A DNA stretch of 64,000 nucleotides from NCBI GenBank assembly GCA_015039365.1, contig WION01000002.1, positions 744,001 through 808,000 on the forward strand, in the 5' to 3' direction. This stretch comes from Amanita rubescens. Its lineage: Eukaryota > Basidiomycota > Agaricomycetes > Agaricales > Amanitaceae. Positions 33,541 to 44,651 of the stretch are shown here, one piece after another. The notes beneath the pieces are model-generated. The model was not told the origin of the DNA, searched no databases, and was given only the letters and a program-made list of their open reading frames with translations. Each line of letters starts with the position of its first letter. The first letter of the stretch is position 1. Made by a program: the position numbers and the translations under genes.

Positions 33541-34345
33541 GCGAGCTGATACATCGACGATCGTGGGGTTCCGGTGCGCTCAACGCAAGTGCCTTGATTG
33601 TGTCCCGCCATCGAGGCTTAATGAGTTCTTGATGGCGTAGGCGAGTTTTTCAGCTGAAGCAGAAAATGACAAGCCAGCCCTGGGGGTCACGCTGCAGAGG
33701 GCATTGCAGGAGCTGAAGCCCCGATAGTTCAGATGGACGCGTCTGGAGAACTGCGCGCTTAAGCGGCTGTCAGAAACTTACGATGGAATCGCGTATCGAA
33801 GGGGTCATAGCGAATCTCAACCTGGCTTTGAAGCCAGACTAGTGACAAGTGCCCGAAACAAGGTCATATCTGCCGGAGTCAACCCTGCACTGAGTCTCCC
33901 CACACGAGGCGCCCAATTCAACCACCCCTTCACGACAGTCAACTTGACCAGAGTAAACGCCATACTGGTAACAGCTGCCCCAAGGAGCACCCTCATCAAC
34001 AATCTCCGACCCCTCAACGAGTGGTGACATGTATAGCATGCGTCTAGCGTTGTGCGGGTGAGCTCATGTCTGATGAAGAAGGGAATGTGATGCTCAGTAG
34101 TCTGGCAGTAGATAGCGGTCTGATAAAGGGAGCCATAAGCCAGGCACATATAGCGATAGAATGACTTACATATGATAATAATGTTGTACATACTTCTTTT
34201 TTGACCAACGGCGGACTTGGACGTTGTGTGGGGTAGCGGCAGAAGCGGGCCGAAACTGATTGCTTGTCTGCCTTTGAATAGTTTCGAACCCCGCTCCTTT
34301 ATCTTTTCTCAGAGATCTCAGATATGGCGGGAATTCCCAAGCGCA
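33541..34345. other. Unassigned stretch between TAD1 fragment and HNH gene
   Basis: About 800 bp with no recognisable gene. A minus-strand frame at 33817-34191 (with LLGAAVTSMAFTLVKLTVV) has a protein-like look but no family I know and no plausible gene structure around it. It is probably the remains of an older gene or promoter sequence of the HNH gene. Confidence 0.3.
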
Positions 34346-35510
34346 ATGTACGTATTCAATACCTCGAATGGGCACGAGGTTGCTGGTACATTTACTGGAC
34401 TCGAATTACCTTCCCTCTTTTCTAATCAATCAACAGGCTTTTTCCAGCACGGCGGTGTCTCCATTTCAACATTTGTCGGATGGATAAACGAGATCGCATT
34501 CATACTAGAAGCCTGGTGTCTCTATCCATCCCAATTTAACAATAATCGCGCGGTGGGCGGTCCTGCCTTTGATTCCAATAGCGCGGCTGAAATCCCTCCT
34601 GGACGTTACGTCATTCGAACTCTTCCTCCCGGTGCCTAGAATTTTACTCTTCGTGTTATGCGCCTTTACGAACTTATTCATGCAGACTCTGCGCCTGTCT
34701 CTATGTTTCTTACAACAGATCTTCCCCGCACAAGAGCCTACTCTGTAAACTATACTTACACACCCCAAGTTCGTTCGATTGCTTATTATTCCACCTCTAA
34801 TTCGCTGACAGAACCATTAGGAAACGGGTTTTGTGAGTCGAGTTAGACACCGCGACCTCCGCTGCTGCATAACTGGTGATTTGGTGGCTGCGGAGGATTT
34901 CACAGGGTTGAGCCGCTCATATCTTTCCGCTGAGCGAGACGGATATTGTTGGTCTTTCCTCCGCATTGCTACTGATTTCCGTTAACCCTTTTGAAGTGGA
35001 ATGATCTGAACTACAAACGCTTCATTGAGGACGACAAGGCCAAGCCTGGATTTGAAATGAACTCGGTTCAACAAGGGTTTCTATGCTCATCCACAGAGCA
35101 TCGCATGTTCGATGATTATTCCGTTGGAATCAACCCTGATGTAAAACGTCATCCATTAGTGCATCACTCATCTGACAGTTTCCCCATAGGATGACTATCG
35201 CATTTATGATTTTGTAGGTCGTGACCCCCAACGCACGCCTCATGGCAAATTGTTTTATCGCAACCCCAATGTGAACCCCCGTTACCTTCCTTCTCCAGAT
35301 TTATTACGTGATCATTTTCGTCAGTGTGTCCTTCGACATGTTAAAGGTGCTGGAGAGAAAGATAGACTCCAGAGGAAATTTGATCCTGATGTGGACCTCT
35401 GTGCTGGCGGCTTTGACCTCGCTGAAGGCGGCTGGTGGTCAGGCCCGGAAGGAAAGAGACAGTTGGAAGCTGAACTTGCTAGCCGACTGCGGGGGTCCAA
35501 GATTGCTTGA
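34346..35510 (+). pseudogene. HNH_2-domain protein of the basidiomycete type, damaged copy
   Basis: The N-terminus reads MYVFNTSNGHEVAG, then after an in-phase intron FFQHGGVSISTFVGWINEIAF and EIPPGRYVIRTLPPGA. An in-frame TAG follows at 34637-34639, but the same frame continues sensibly (FTLRVMRLYELIHADS, RTRAYSVNYTYTPQVRS). Then VRHRDLRCCITGDLVAAEDFTGL and AAHIFPLSETD appear, each after a one-base shift (about 34850 and 34911). The rest is in order: NYKRFIEDDKAKPGFEMNS, VQQGFLCSSTEHRMFDDYSVGINPD, intron, DDYRIYDFVGRDP and LLRDHFRQCVLRHVKGAG. His (AAH), Asn (NS) and His (EHRMFDDY) of the HNH fold remain. The role of this large family in mushrooms is unknown. Confidence 0.7.
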
Positions 35511-35747
35511 ACATACCTTTGTCACTGACGTATGGCAACTCGGGAAGGGCCTGCTCAGTTTTTGCGTTTTCGCCCTGCGTTTTCGCCCCGCGTTTCCTGT
35601 TCGCCACATGTTTTTCCTTGCTCTTCCATCAAACTCCAGACTACCCTAGGATACCCTTCGCCAAAATTAAGGTTGTACCGGTGAGAGTGTTTGGCCTCTA
35701 CAATATGCATTCGCATCTGTATTTATAGGTACGGCGCGGTATTCCTT
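35511..35747. other. Convergent 3' region, HNH gene / TAD1
   Basis: No exon is visible in these 237 bp. The last part, from about 35703, belongs to the duplicated TAD1 unit, because it also matches the start of the truncated copy at 33001. Confidence 0.4.
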
Positions 35748-37255
35748 TTACGACGGTACATCTATAGATCCTCTTCCGTCTAGATAGAAGCTTTCCCATT
35801 GAGGGCCAGATTGAATCCAGCCCGAGAAGGGACCTCGGGGGCCCCGCAGCGTTTTCTTCGCATTCTGATACTGTTCTGCCCCTCGCTTGCATTGTATATA
35901 TGTTGTCAGGCTAATTAATATGTCGCTTATCATATCTGCATTATGGAGCTACGCTTACCTATCTAGAGGTTGCAGGGAGAGGCGGACAAGAGTATCTTTC
36001 AATAGCTGATACATGGAGAGTTTGCACACCAGTGGCCTAGCAATTGATCAAAATGACAACCAAAAAAACTATATGGATGAGGTCTCTGACCTGGACTTAT
36101 CGCGAAGGCGATGCTTGGGCGATACGCCTCGCTTAAATCCGTTGATCAAAACTTCGTACCCAGGTCTGTCAGCGATCCAGCACAAGGCTACAGCAGCGAA
36201 TACATGAGATAAACGCGAGAATCAAGTAGGAAGGCGAACCAACATTCGTTCGTTGGATTCGTATCCGAATCCATTTGTGCCAATACCGCTTTCGAATGTG
36301 CAAATGGCACGTTAGTAAAGTGAATAACAGGCCTGTGCGCGGAATATCCGCATGGCAAGTCTGCAGGAAACTACTTCAATACCATGTCGTTACTGTTATT
36401 GCAAGTGTTTTCAGTACCGCTCACGTTAGCCACCCGCCCCCACAACGCGCGCTGGCAGTCATGAATCATTTGACGCAAAAGGCTATCATCGTTTGGAAGA
36501 ACTTCACCGATCACCACATCGTCAATATAGAGTGGATGCAGAATGTAAGAGCCCAAGGCGCCTTGGATACCGTGTACATTCCACGCCGCGATCTTATCGC
36601 TACACGACATGCAGATGGTCGGTGGAGAGTCTGCGCGGCCTGGTTTGGTCCGTAACAGTCCAAGGAGCGAATACCCATCTCTTCCGCGACATATCAAACC
36701 AGGATTCGTCGAATGTGGGTTTGGCAGACCGAGAATGGTAGGCAGTGGCGGCGGCGAGGAATCTTTTAATCGAGCCATTTCTTCGTCTTGGCTAGCTGCA
36801 AGACAACGCATTGAAGCGTCCCCACCTGCTGGGATGTCGAGATGGAGCTATCGAGTCTAAAAAAGCAAATTGACGTACATGGTAAAGTAGAAATGTAAAG
36901 CCACAATCGGACGTCAGCGCGAATACGATACTTTCCACTTTTCGAGTCCAAGCATATCCAAGGAGACTGTTGTGAATGATGACGGCGAGCGATTTCTTCA
37001 AGGAACCATCGCAGCGCAGCTCTTCGAGCTACAATCTCAGCATGACAATCGTGCAGTGCTTCACCCCTCACTGGGTACTTGACGGTGGGAAGACATTTCG
37101 TTCCTGTCGCTAGTCCTATGACTTTGCAGTTCGACTGGCTTTGTGATGAAATAACAAATGCCGCAAGAACGGTGTGCTGATTGTGCGGGGGATTGTAGGA
37201 AAGCGTGATGTAAAGGCTTAGGACAGAATGAACTACATCATCAAGGTTGGCCATA
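35748..37255 (-). CDS. TAD1: tRNA-specific adenosine deaminase Tad1/ADAT1
   Basis: The start is at 37255 (MANLDDVVHSVLSLYITL). The editase-type deaminase domain contains LAAFVISSQ, IGLATGTKCLP, GEALHDCHAEIVARRA (zinc-binding His and catalytic Glu), LYISTLPCGDASM (zinc Cys, joined across an intron), LLRTKPGRADSPPTICMSCSDKIA (second zinc Cys and substrate loop), WNVHGIQGALGS, FTNVPFAHSKAV, ESLCWIADRPGYEVLINGFKRGV, QLLKDTLVRL and DSLTTYIQCKRGAEQYQNAKK...PFSGWI. Tad1 converts A37 to inosine in tRNA-Ala of eukaryotes, the precursor of 1-methylinosine. All introns I placed join in phase (for example GA|C in SDLPCGY and T|CC in NESLCW). Its 3' half is duplicated at 33001-33540. Confidence 0.93.
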
Positions 37256-37324
37256 GGCTGAAAATAAAACAAGATACAAAAAATACTCCATATCGGTATG
37301 ATGGTTAATGAATTGTATCACAAA

Positions 37325-39557
37325 TTATACTAATAACCTGCGTTTGCGAGTCTCGACAAGATAGATGTAGTAAGCAATTGAACCAGTGATGCCCAGTCCC
37401 ACCACGGTGAGAACAACACCCATTGCGATTTTGCTTTTCTGGCTTAGGCCCCGTGGAATACAACCCTGGGGATATGCCGCGTCACAAGGGATGCCCTGCG
37501 GCTTGACTCTATCGTAGGCTCCAGCCTGTAGGGAGGTAAAGTAAGGGTCTTTAGAATCGCTCAAAACATGCATCGATGCTAGCGTCAACAACGGTGCATT
37601 GTAGTCTAGCGCAGCCTAGGCAAACCACTTTAAGCATTTCCCCGCATTCCCATTTCACGAACATACCTCGGTCTCTGGCCAATCGTTGCGTAGGTCAAAG
37701 TAACGCCCGTATTTGTCAGGGCCACCGACAAGAGCTCCATAAAGAACATAGGCTTCTTGAGGGGGAAATGTGTTGATCGATGATACATTATTTCCACCGC
37801 TGGCCATGGCAGAGTGTGGATTTTGGGGAGAGTTGGGATTGGACCCGACCACATATGGGACTGAATCTCATAAAAATCAAGTTGCATAAAAGTGGGAACG
37901 GACAAACCTGACATAGAGTTTTTTCCCAATGCATAATCCACCTGCGACTGGGCAAAAGTCTGCAAAAGGAGGGTTGGCTTGCAGTGATGAATATGCTGAG
38001 CCCAAACGCACGAGGTACAATGACCGTTTATTGGGCGTGGAGGCCATGGGCGCGTACCTTGCCATCAACATGGCAGCATTGAGAGCAGGGTTTAGGCTGG
38101 CAGAATCGGAATCTCCTTCATAGTAGAGTAAACCATCTACAAGACACATTAATTCTTTTAGAACGAGGCGCTGTCAATGTACAAACCCCTTGTCATATAA
38201 CCCGTGCTATCACCATTAATAATGCTGTCGAAATAATGCTCGGATATACCCTGCCACTTGGAGAAGTTGCCGGTGATATTAGCAGACGACTGTGCGACTT
38301 GAGCAAAAAGAACGGGAAGGCCGGGACCTTTGGAGTCCCAGTTGAAGACGCGATTTTGCTCCGACAGGTTATAATAGGAATAATAGGATTCAGCTTGGTT
38401 ATATAGGTCATCGTCTTCAGTTGCGCGAGATAAAAACAATGCAGCGATTGCAAGTTCGTCGCCGTATGAAGATGAAGGATAGCTACCATTGACAGCCGGG
38501 ACCGAAGTCTGATACGTCTTAAGGCCACCGGTAGCATTAACTGCAAAGCTATACAGTGACTCGGCGTGGGATAGCAATGTTTGCGCATAGGAAGAGTTTT
38601 GTAGGGTAGCTGAGGAATAAGTCGAGGTATTGAACAGGCGATTGGCATACAAATTAGAGCATGCAGCAAATGCAGCGGAGGCACCAGCTGCGGCATCTGT
38701 GCCTGGGTATGTGTTATTTATCTGGTATACAGGTCGTGGCTCCTGTATCGTGGTATCACCACCCCAGTATGGTACGTCTATTGTCTGATGTGAGACGCAT
38801 GGATGAGGAACAAGACGTGACGTACTAGATCCTACAAGAACATAAAGTGTCGTGTCATTTGGGTGAGCCTGAAAGCCTGTCAACATTAACGTTTTGGCAA
38901 TCTGTTCATGAACAAACCTCCATTAGCCAGTCGAGGCCCCAACGTAGCATATCGTCAAGATAGGGAGTTTGGCTTGCGAGATCGTAGCCTATCCAGCTTG
39001 AGTACATGGCAAATGCATACGAGGTTATCCCAACCTTTCCCAAAATCCGTAGCTCCCCAGCATACGGACATTAGCGTGAAGCTCTGTGATCCAATCAGAA
39101 GTGATCAATAGACCATCAAATAATACTGACGAGAGAAAAGGTGGCCTTGATGTAATCTAAGCGCAAAATCTTCTGTATATATGCGCGTACATAATGACGG
39201 AACTCTCACCTCCAGCATCATAATAGCCCCCTATGTTCAAGTTATTCAGAACGTGTGCAAGACACCCGAGGTGCAACCGTACCCGTGAGATTGACTCCCG
39301 CATATTTTCCATCGTCCAAGGCGCTGTTATTTCTCCAAGGAACTCTGTTGGTACTTGGCAACTCCCCACTGCGTTGTGCCTCGTAAAAGTAAAGAAGATT
39401 TCCGAGAAGAGTTGACCATTGGTGATTTGGAGATGATCCAGAGGAGGAGATCGTACCCGCCGACGGGTTAGGGGGGAGGTAAGGGGGCTGCGGAAGAGGA
39501 ACCTGGGCGGCAGCGAGGAAGGCGAGGAAGGGGGAGGAGGAGGAGGAGGGGTAACAT
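37325..39557 (-). CDS. Membrane-anchored GH9 endoglucanase
   Basis: GH9 blocks appear in order: LLYFYEAQRSGELPSTNRVPW, NNSALDDGKYAGVNLTG, GGYYDAGDYIKATFSL (catalytic Asp segment, exon-joined), LHANVRMLGSYGFWE, SYAFAMYSSWIGYDLA, RWGLDWLM, AHPNDTTLYVLVG, PGTDAAAGASAAFAACS, SYGDELAIAALFLSRAT, AQSQVDYALGKNSMSGL, YVVGSNPNSPQNPHSAMASGG and GRYFDLRNDWPETEAALDYN (acid Glu). A C-terminal membrane segment (IAMGVVLTVVGLGITGSIAYY) with a short basic tail anchors it. The signal peptide (MLPLLLLLP, FLAFLAAAQ) is in two frames, because the C run encoded at 39530-39534 holds one base too many. It cleaves beta-1,4-glucans at the cell surface. A wall-remodelling role rather than food digestion is inferred from the anchor. 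Confidence 0.92.
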
Positions 39558-39593
39558 CAAGTTGAACCAAAAGCGCGTGACGTAATTGTGACG

Positions 39594-39671
39594 GTGACGA
39601 TCGTGATTGTATGCCGATCAACGTGTTCCATGCGCGTGATGTGACGATCGTGACTGTATGCCGATTAACGT
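39594..39671 (+). repeat. Two 31-bp direct repeats spanning the start codon of the next gene
   Basis: Copies lie at 39594-39624 and 39641-39671, 47 bp apart start to start, with three mismatches or fewer. Each contains the palindrome ACGATCGT and the sequence ATGCCGATYAACGT. The second copy holds the probable ATG of the oxidoreductase (MPINV); the first would start the same five residues but in a different frame relative to the gene. The whole space between the two diverging genes is only 100 bp. Confidence 0.85.
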
Positions 39672-40974
39672 ATGCGTGTTGGGTGTTGGGCTTGCAGGGC
39701 TGACGTTCCACGTTCCGTTCGTGCTTGCTCTACCTGATCTCTTCTCCCTTCACTCTGTACTCGAGCGCAATCCCTCTTCTCCGACAGGCAAAGTTCACGA
39801 CCGTTTCGGCGTCGTCGTAAAAATCCATCGCTCACTCGATCATGTCCTCCAGGACCCTCAGATAGACCTCGTCATCGTCGCTACTCCAAATCAGACCCAC
39901 TACGACTTTGCAAAGGCCGCCCTCCAAGCAGGCAAACACGGTATTACTCCCCTTTGTCATCCGTTACGTAATTGCATCACCATCTTAGTCCTCGTTGATA
40001 AGCCCGTGGCGGCGACCGCCGCGCAAGCTCGCGAACTGGGTGTTATTGCGCGAGAAAAGAATCTCGTCCTTTACCCTTATCAGAATAGAAGATGGGATTC
40101 TGACTTTTTGGCTTTAAAACGGCTTCTCGCTCTTCCGCACTCTTCTCCGCAGTCTCTGGGTCCTGTCATCGAATTTGCCTCGCAGCAAGTTTTGCCTTAT
40201 GCAGTCTACCTCCGGACCTAACTTTCTCTAGTTTTGATCGCTATCGGCCAACCGTGAAAGGCACATGGAAGGACGAGGCTCTCCCTGCCGCTGGCCTGAC
40301 GTTTGATCTAGGAGCGCATCTCCTCGATCAAGCTCTTGCCCTCTTCGGCCGTCCCCAGAGGTTGACAGCTTTTATTCAGAACCTGCGCGGAATAGGAAAC
40401 CCTGAAGTCGATGATTCCGTGAGCAATCTGTGCTACGATGATATCGGCTAGTGTCTTACCTCCCTAGTTCACCATCCTTTTGCACTACGACCGGACGCCA
40501 GCTCGGCCATATCCACTCACGGCGATCCTTAGGGCAACCACCTTATCTGTCCGTTCTCCGCAGTTGCGCTTCCTCGTTCGGGGAACCAACGGAACTTTTA
40601 TCAAATATGGCTTGGACTTGCAGGAAGACCGGCTTAAACAAATCTCATCTCCAAGTGCCATTCTAGCTCCATCGTTCGGGAAAGAACCAGAATCGATTTG
40701 GGGCACACTTGAGCTTGTTGCGAGGGATGAAACAGATACCTATAAATCAGTGTACGTGTTCTTCGCTTTTTTTTCTCTCAGCTAGCTGCTAAATGCCCGC
40801 AGCTGGAGCTCCGCCGATGTTGGAAGCTACATTGAACTGTTCAAGAATCTAGGAGAAGTCATTCGTGATGGAACAGAACCAGCAGTAAAGTGGGAGGAGG
40901 CTGCTGCGGTAGTTGAGCTGATCGAGCTAGCGCACAAGAGTTCGCGAGAGGGAGTAACGATAGTGTTGCCTTGA
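39658..40974 (+). CDS. Gfo/Idh/MocA-family NAD(P)-dependent oxidoreductase
   Basis: The Rossmann motif is at the start (MPINVCVLGVGLAGLTFHVP). Then come LDHVLQDPQIDLVIVATPNQTHYDFAKAAL, QAGKHVLVDKPVA (catalytic-type Lys in DKP), ELGVIAREKNLVLYPYQNRRWD, SHFDRYRPTVKGTWKDE and LTFDLGAHLLDQALALFG. The C-terminal substrate domain ends VELIELAHKSSREGVTIVLP. It resembles the fungal/bacterial group of yeast YMR315W-like and dihydrodiol-dehydrogenase-like enzymes; the substrate is not predictable. An intron at 40185-40231 has a GC-AG boundary (GCAAGT...CTCTAG) with a CTAAC branch site, needed to give SHFDRYRP in frame. Its ATG lies in a 31-bp direct repeat. Confidence 0.9.
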
Positions 40975-41045
40975 TCGCACGTGACCTAGATAATTCATAC
41001 ACGTTGCAATACGGTACTAACGGAAGCACTAAACTTTCACCCTTT

Positions 41046-42804
41046 ATGTCGTTCGTGGAGTTGCGTGTCGAGCTCCCAGCTTATTCTCATTCTTTCAACG
41101 TGCAGGTGCCTTGCGACGGTACCATCTCTCATGTAAAGCAAGAAATATTTCGCACATGTCCCGGAAATCCTCGTGTGGAAAGTCAGAAACTTGTTTGGAG
41201 AGGCCGTTATCTCGCGGACGACGAGCGGGTGAAAGACCTTTGGAAGGTTTGTACAATTCTTGATGCTATGGCAATATAACCATAACCTTGCTGTTTTAGT
41301 CTCATGACGAGCCACGCATCGTCCATCTTGCCGTTAGGCCCTCTGGCTGGTCGAGCGCTCCCCCCAGTTGCAGCACTTCCTCGGCGCAATCTGAAATTCC
41401 GCACGCTACTTCTGGTTCCCTTCCTGTACCATCATTTGTATACCCCAATCCCGTTCAGCAAACTCGTACCAGTTCTGGTCATTTAGGCGACTCACAGTCA
41501 ACTGAGAGCAACGCTATGGACTATATTCAATGGAAGCATGAAAACGCAATATCTGCACTTCTGTTTGGGTGGACTAATCCCTGGCACAGTGGTAATGACG
41601 TCCAGTCATCCCGCTCCTCGGCTGTTTCGTTCGTTCAATCCCGCGGTTACCAGTGGCCTGCAATATTGGACGAGGAATTCCCTGCAGCAGAGCCAGGCGG
41701 AGTCCAGTATGAGCGAAAAATAATTGAGTAAGCAGACTATTGATTATGGATGGTTCGCAGGGTGAACTAAACGGGAATAGTAATCTGCCCTTCCTTTCCC
41801 TTGTAGACTCGACCGCCGCACCTACAGCCTTCCAACTCCATGCGATCAAAGTCCTTTCTTATACATTCTCTTTAATTTCCCTCGACACCACACCTTCCCC
41901 TACCGCCAGAGCGACGCCTCGTAGCATCCCTGCCAACGCTGCTCTTGATATTAATATGCTGCTACAGCAGCTTGGCCTTCCCCCGCTACGACTCCAACCC
42001 CCTCAGCCTATTAACAATATTAACCAGCATCCGAATCGTGCGTTGCGGGAACTACAGGAAATACCAGTGCGGCCGTTACTTGTCCCCTTGGTTTTCCTCA
42101 TATTCCGCACATGTCTTCTTCTATATTTTGTCGCACCTGCAAGGAAACCAGTTTTTGGGATGCTCATTCTGGCTTGGATGTTATACGAAATTTGGCAACC
42201 AATACGGAACGCTTTCCATCGTAATTTGCAACGTGCTGCTGCAGCTGAAGGTCAGGGAAGGCAAAACAATGCCAATGTTGGCGGGGCCGGTGATAACAAT
42301 GCAGGAAATGTACCCGGGGCAGGCGATCAGCAAGGCCAAGGACAACAGCCTAATATCCAAGGCCCACCTGTCGCACAACCCGCTAACGCGGCCCCTCCGC
42401 GCGTAGTTCGTGTTGATGGCGAGTCAGTTCTTGATGCCTTGGCGAACGTTAACCTTGACGCGGAACAACAAATTCTGAATACCACTCCGGGTGCTCCAAT
42501 GGAAGAGCCAAGTATCTGGCACAGAGTAGCAACGTTTGTGACACTGTTGGCAACGACGACACATCCGGCTGTGTGGAACAGACGTCGAGCAGCTCTTCAG
42601 AGAAGAGAAGGACAGCTTCGAACAGAAGCGAATCTACGAAACCGAATTGATGATGAATCTGTTCAGGATTCGGAGAGGGAAGGAGAGATGCGAAGGAGAG
42701 AGGCAAGAGACAATGCACGAGCACAGTATGGGCGTCGGCCTGAATGGGTTCGACGGTACATTGATCGTGTGCTAGTAACTGACTGGTTAGACGACGCGGA
42801 TTAA
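41046..42804 (+). CDS. Ubiquitin-like-domain ER membrane protein, HERP/Usa1-like
   Basis: The N-terminal 70 residues form a ubiquitin-like domain (VELRVELPAYSHSFNVQVP, ISHVKQEIF, QKLVWRGRYLADDERVKDLWK). A Ser/Pro-rich linker and a WKHENAISALLFG segment follow. After about 300 residues come two adjacent membrane spans (PLLVPLVFLIFRTCLLLYFVA and VFGMLILAWMLYEIW). A Gln/Asn/Gly-rich region and a charged C-terminus (RPEWVRRYIDRVLVTDWL) end the protein. This order (UBL, linker, hairpin membrane anchor, polar tail) is that of HERPUD1 and yeast Usa1, scaffolds of the Hrd1 ER-associated degradation ligase. Assignment is by architecture, not by a diagnostic motif. The intron at 41727-41778 needs the acceptor GGGAATAG after the branch CTAAAC. 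Confidence 0.7.
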
Positions 42805-42871
42805 TTAGTGTACAATACACGTGATGGTAATATAGCTGCTACCCTGAACAAGAACAAAGTCACCAACACCC

Positions 42872-44447
42872 ATGTCGACGTTCGACCAGCTCGTCGATGA
42901 ACTGACGCGCGATGTTCACCGTGCCCAGCCGAGGGACGTGCTACAGTACTGCGCGAAATGGTTCCAGTCCAGGCTTGAGGAGCAGAGGGCACGCATGCGT
43001 CATACTCTTGCCCAAAACTCGTTTTCTCTGCAAAACGTTCCTAGCGACCTGTACTCAGATATCGGAATCAACAACACCGGCTTTGCAGGCAACATTTCGA
43101 GGAGTGTATCTCCCTTTGCAGGGGGGACATCCCCAAATCGCTCGTCGCTCAGAGATAGTATCGCTGCAAGCCCGTTTGGCACGCTGAATGTACCGGGAAA
43201 TGCACTGCTTTCGAACGCCGGCCGCTCAACACCCCCAACCTTTACCATTGGACATCATCCACCGACAGCTCCAAGAACTCCACCCAGAGGCAGCCCAAGC
43301 GCGCCGCCCATCAATATACCACCGCAATCCCCCAACCCATTCGGATATCATACCCAGACAACGCCAACAGCATCGAACGTAAACCCTGGAGACTTCCTAC
43401 ACCCACCAACGTCGAGCATTTTTGAACGACGTACATCTGTGTCGGCAGAGTCCATTGCCGTTGACAGCGCAACCACACCGCCACTGCCTGTCTATCCAAA
43501 AACCCCGGATCAGCTGCGGCGCATAAAAGCATCGATAAAAAACAATTTTATTTTCAGGGATCTAGATGAAGAGCAAGAGCGGGGCGTGCTAAATGCCATG
43601 CGCGAACTGCATGTAAAAAAGAACGAGGTAGTTATCCGACAAGGCGACGTGGGCGAATACTTTTATGCCGTTGAATCTGGCCTTCTGTACTGTTACAAAA
43701 GACCAGAACCGTTGCCGGAATCCTGGACCGAAATTACATCTGTGGGTGTGTTAGATGCGCAAGAAGACTTGACGCATATCAGCTTTCATCGGCAGTTCGG
43801 GCAAAAGGTAGCGGTGTGCAAGCCAGGAAATTCGTTTGGGGAGCTGGCACTCATGTATGGACATAATCGTAAAGCGACGGTAATGGCCATCGAGGCATCG
43901 ACGCTATGGTCCTTGGACCGGATTACATTCCGTACCATTATCCTGTCCGTCGCGCATCGAAGAAGGACGATGTACGAGAAATTTTTGAGCACAGTGACGC
44001 TATTAACTCCATTGGATGCGCAAGAGCGGAGTAAGATTGCAGACGCACTCGTTAGTAGAGTCTACGAAGATGGCCAAGTTGTGGTCAGGCAGGGCGACAT
44101 GGGTGACACTTTTTTCTTTGTAGAAGAAGGGGAGGCGATGGTAACTAAAACACATGAAGAAGAAGGGGCGGTCCGAGAAATCAATGTCGGCGTGCTGAGA
44201 AAGGGTGACTATTTCGGAGGTGAGTAACGGCACGTCATTGCATTCTATTCCGAATGACGAATATCACGGGATAGAGCTATCCCTTTTACGTCTCGCGCCA
44301 CGGGCGGCGACCGTGAGTGCGGTACACCGACGGGATATGTCACACCCGAAGCTTAAAGTGGCAGCGCTGGATGCACACGCTTTCACTCGCCTGCTTGGAC
44401 CGCTGCGTGATATTATGGAGCGACGGGCAGGCTCGTACCCGTCGTAG
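42872..44447 (+). CDS. Regulatory subunit of cAMP-dependent protein kinase
   Basis: Two exons (42872-44219 and 44275-44447) encode 506 residues. The N-terminus holds the dimerisation/docking helices (MSTFDQLVDELTRDVHRAQPRDVLQYCAKWF). A long Pro/Ser region precedes the inhibitory site RRTSVSAES; the Ser at the P position makes it an autophosphorylated, type II-like substrate site. Two cyclic-nucleotide domains follow, with phosphate-binding cassettes FGELALMYGHNRKATV and, joined over the intron, FGELSLLRLAPRAATV. Both keep the Glu and Arg that hold cAMP. The first domain has an insertion with DAQEDLTHISFHRQFGQ. It restrains PKA catalytic subunits in the cytosol until cAMP rises. It lies 67 bp after the previous gene. 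Confidence 0.96.
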
Positions 44448-44651
44448 AATCTGATACGCGTGTTTGTAAAATACTTTGTATGGTCGCTTTGCCAACACGA
44501 CTGTCCCATCAAGTTTATTACAATGCTGATGGAGTGGGAACGTGCACCACACTCGTTCCATCTTAGCTTTAACGTCAACCTCAAACTCCACCTTTCGTCT
44601 TTTCTCTCTTTCACTTTGGTCCGTCCGCGACCGCCACTCTCCTTATTACCC

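Noticed and set aside
33817..34191. Minus-strand frame with a hydrophobic helical look
   Set aside because: No known family, no gene structure and only one frame; kept as unassigned.
34217..34846. N-terminal part of the HNH gene considered as the tail of a secreted protease
   Set aside because: The intron joining HEVAG to FFQHGG and the downstream HNH blocks make it the N-terminus of the HNH_2 protein.
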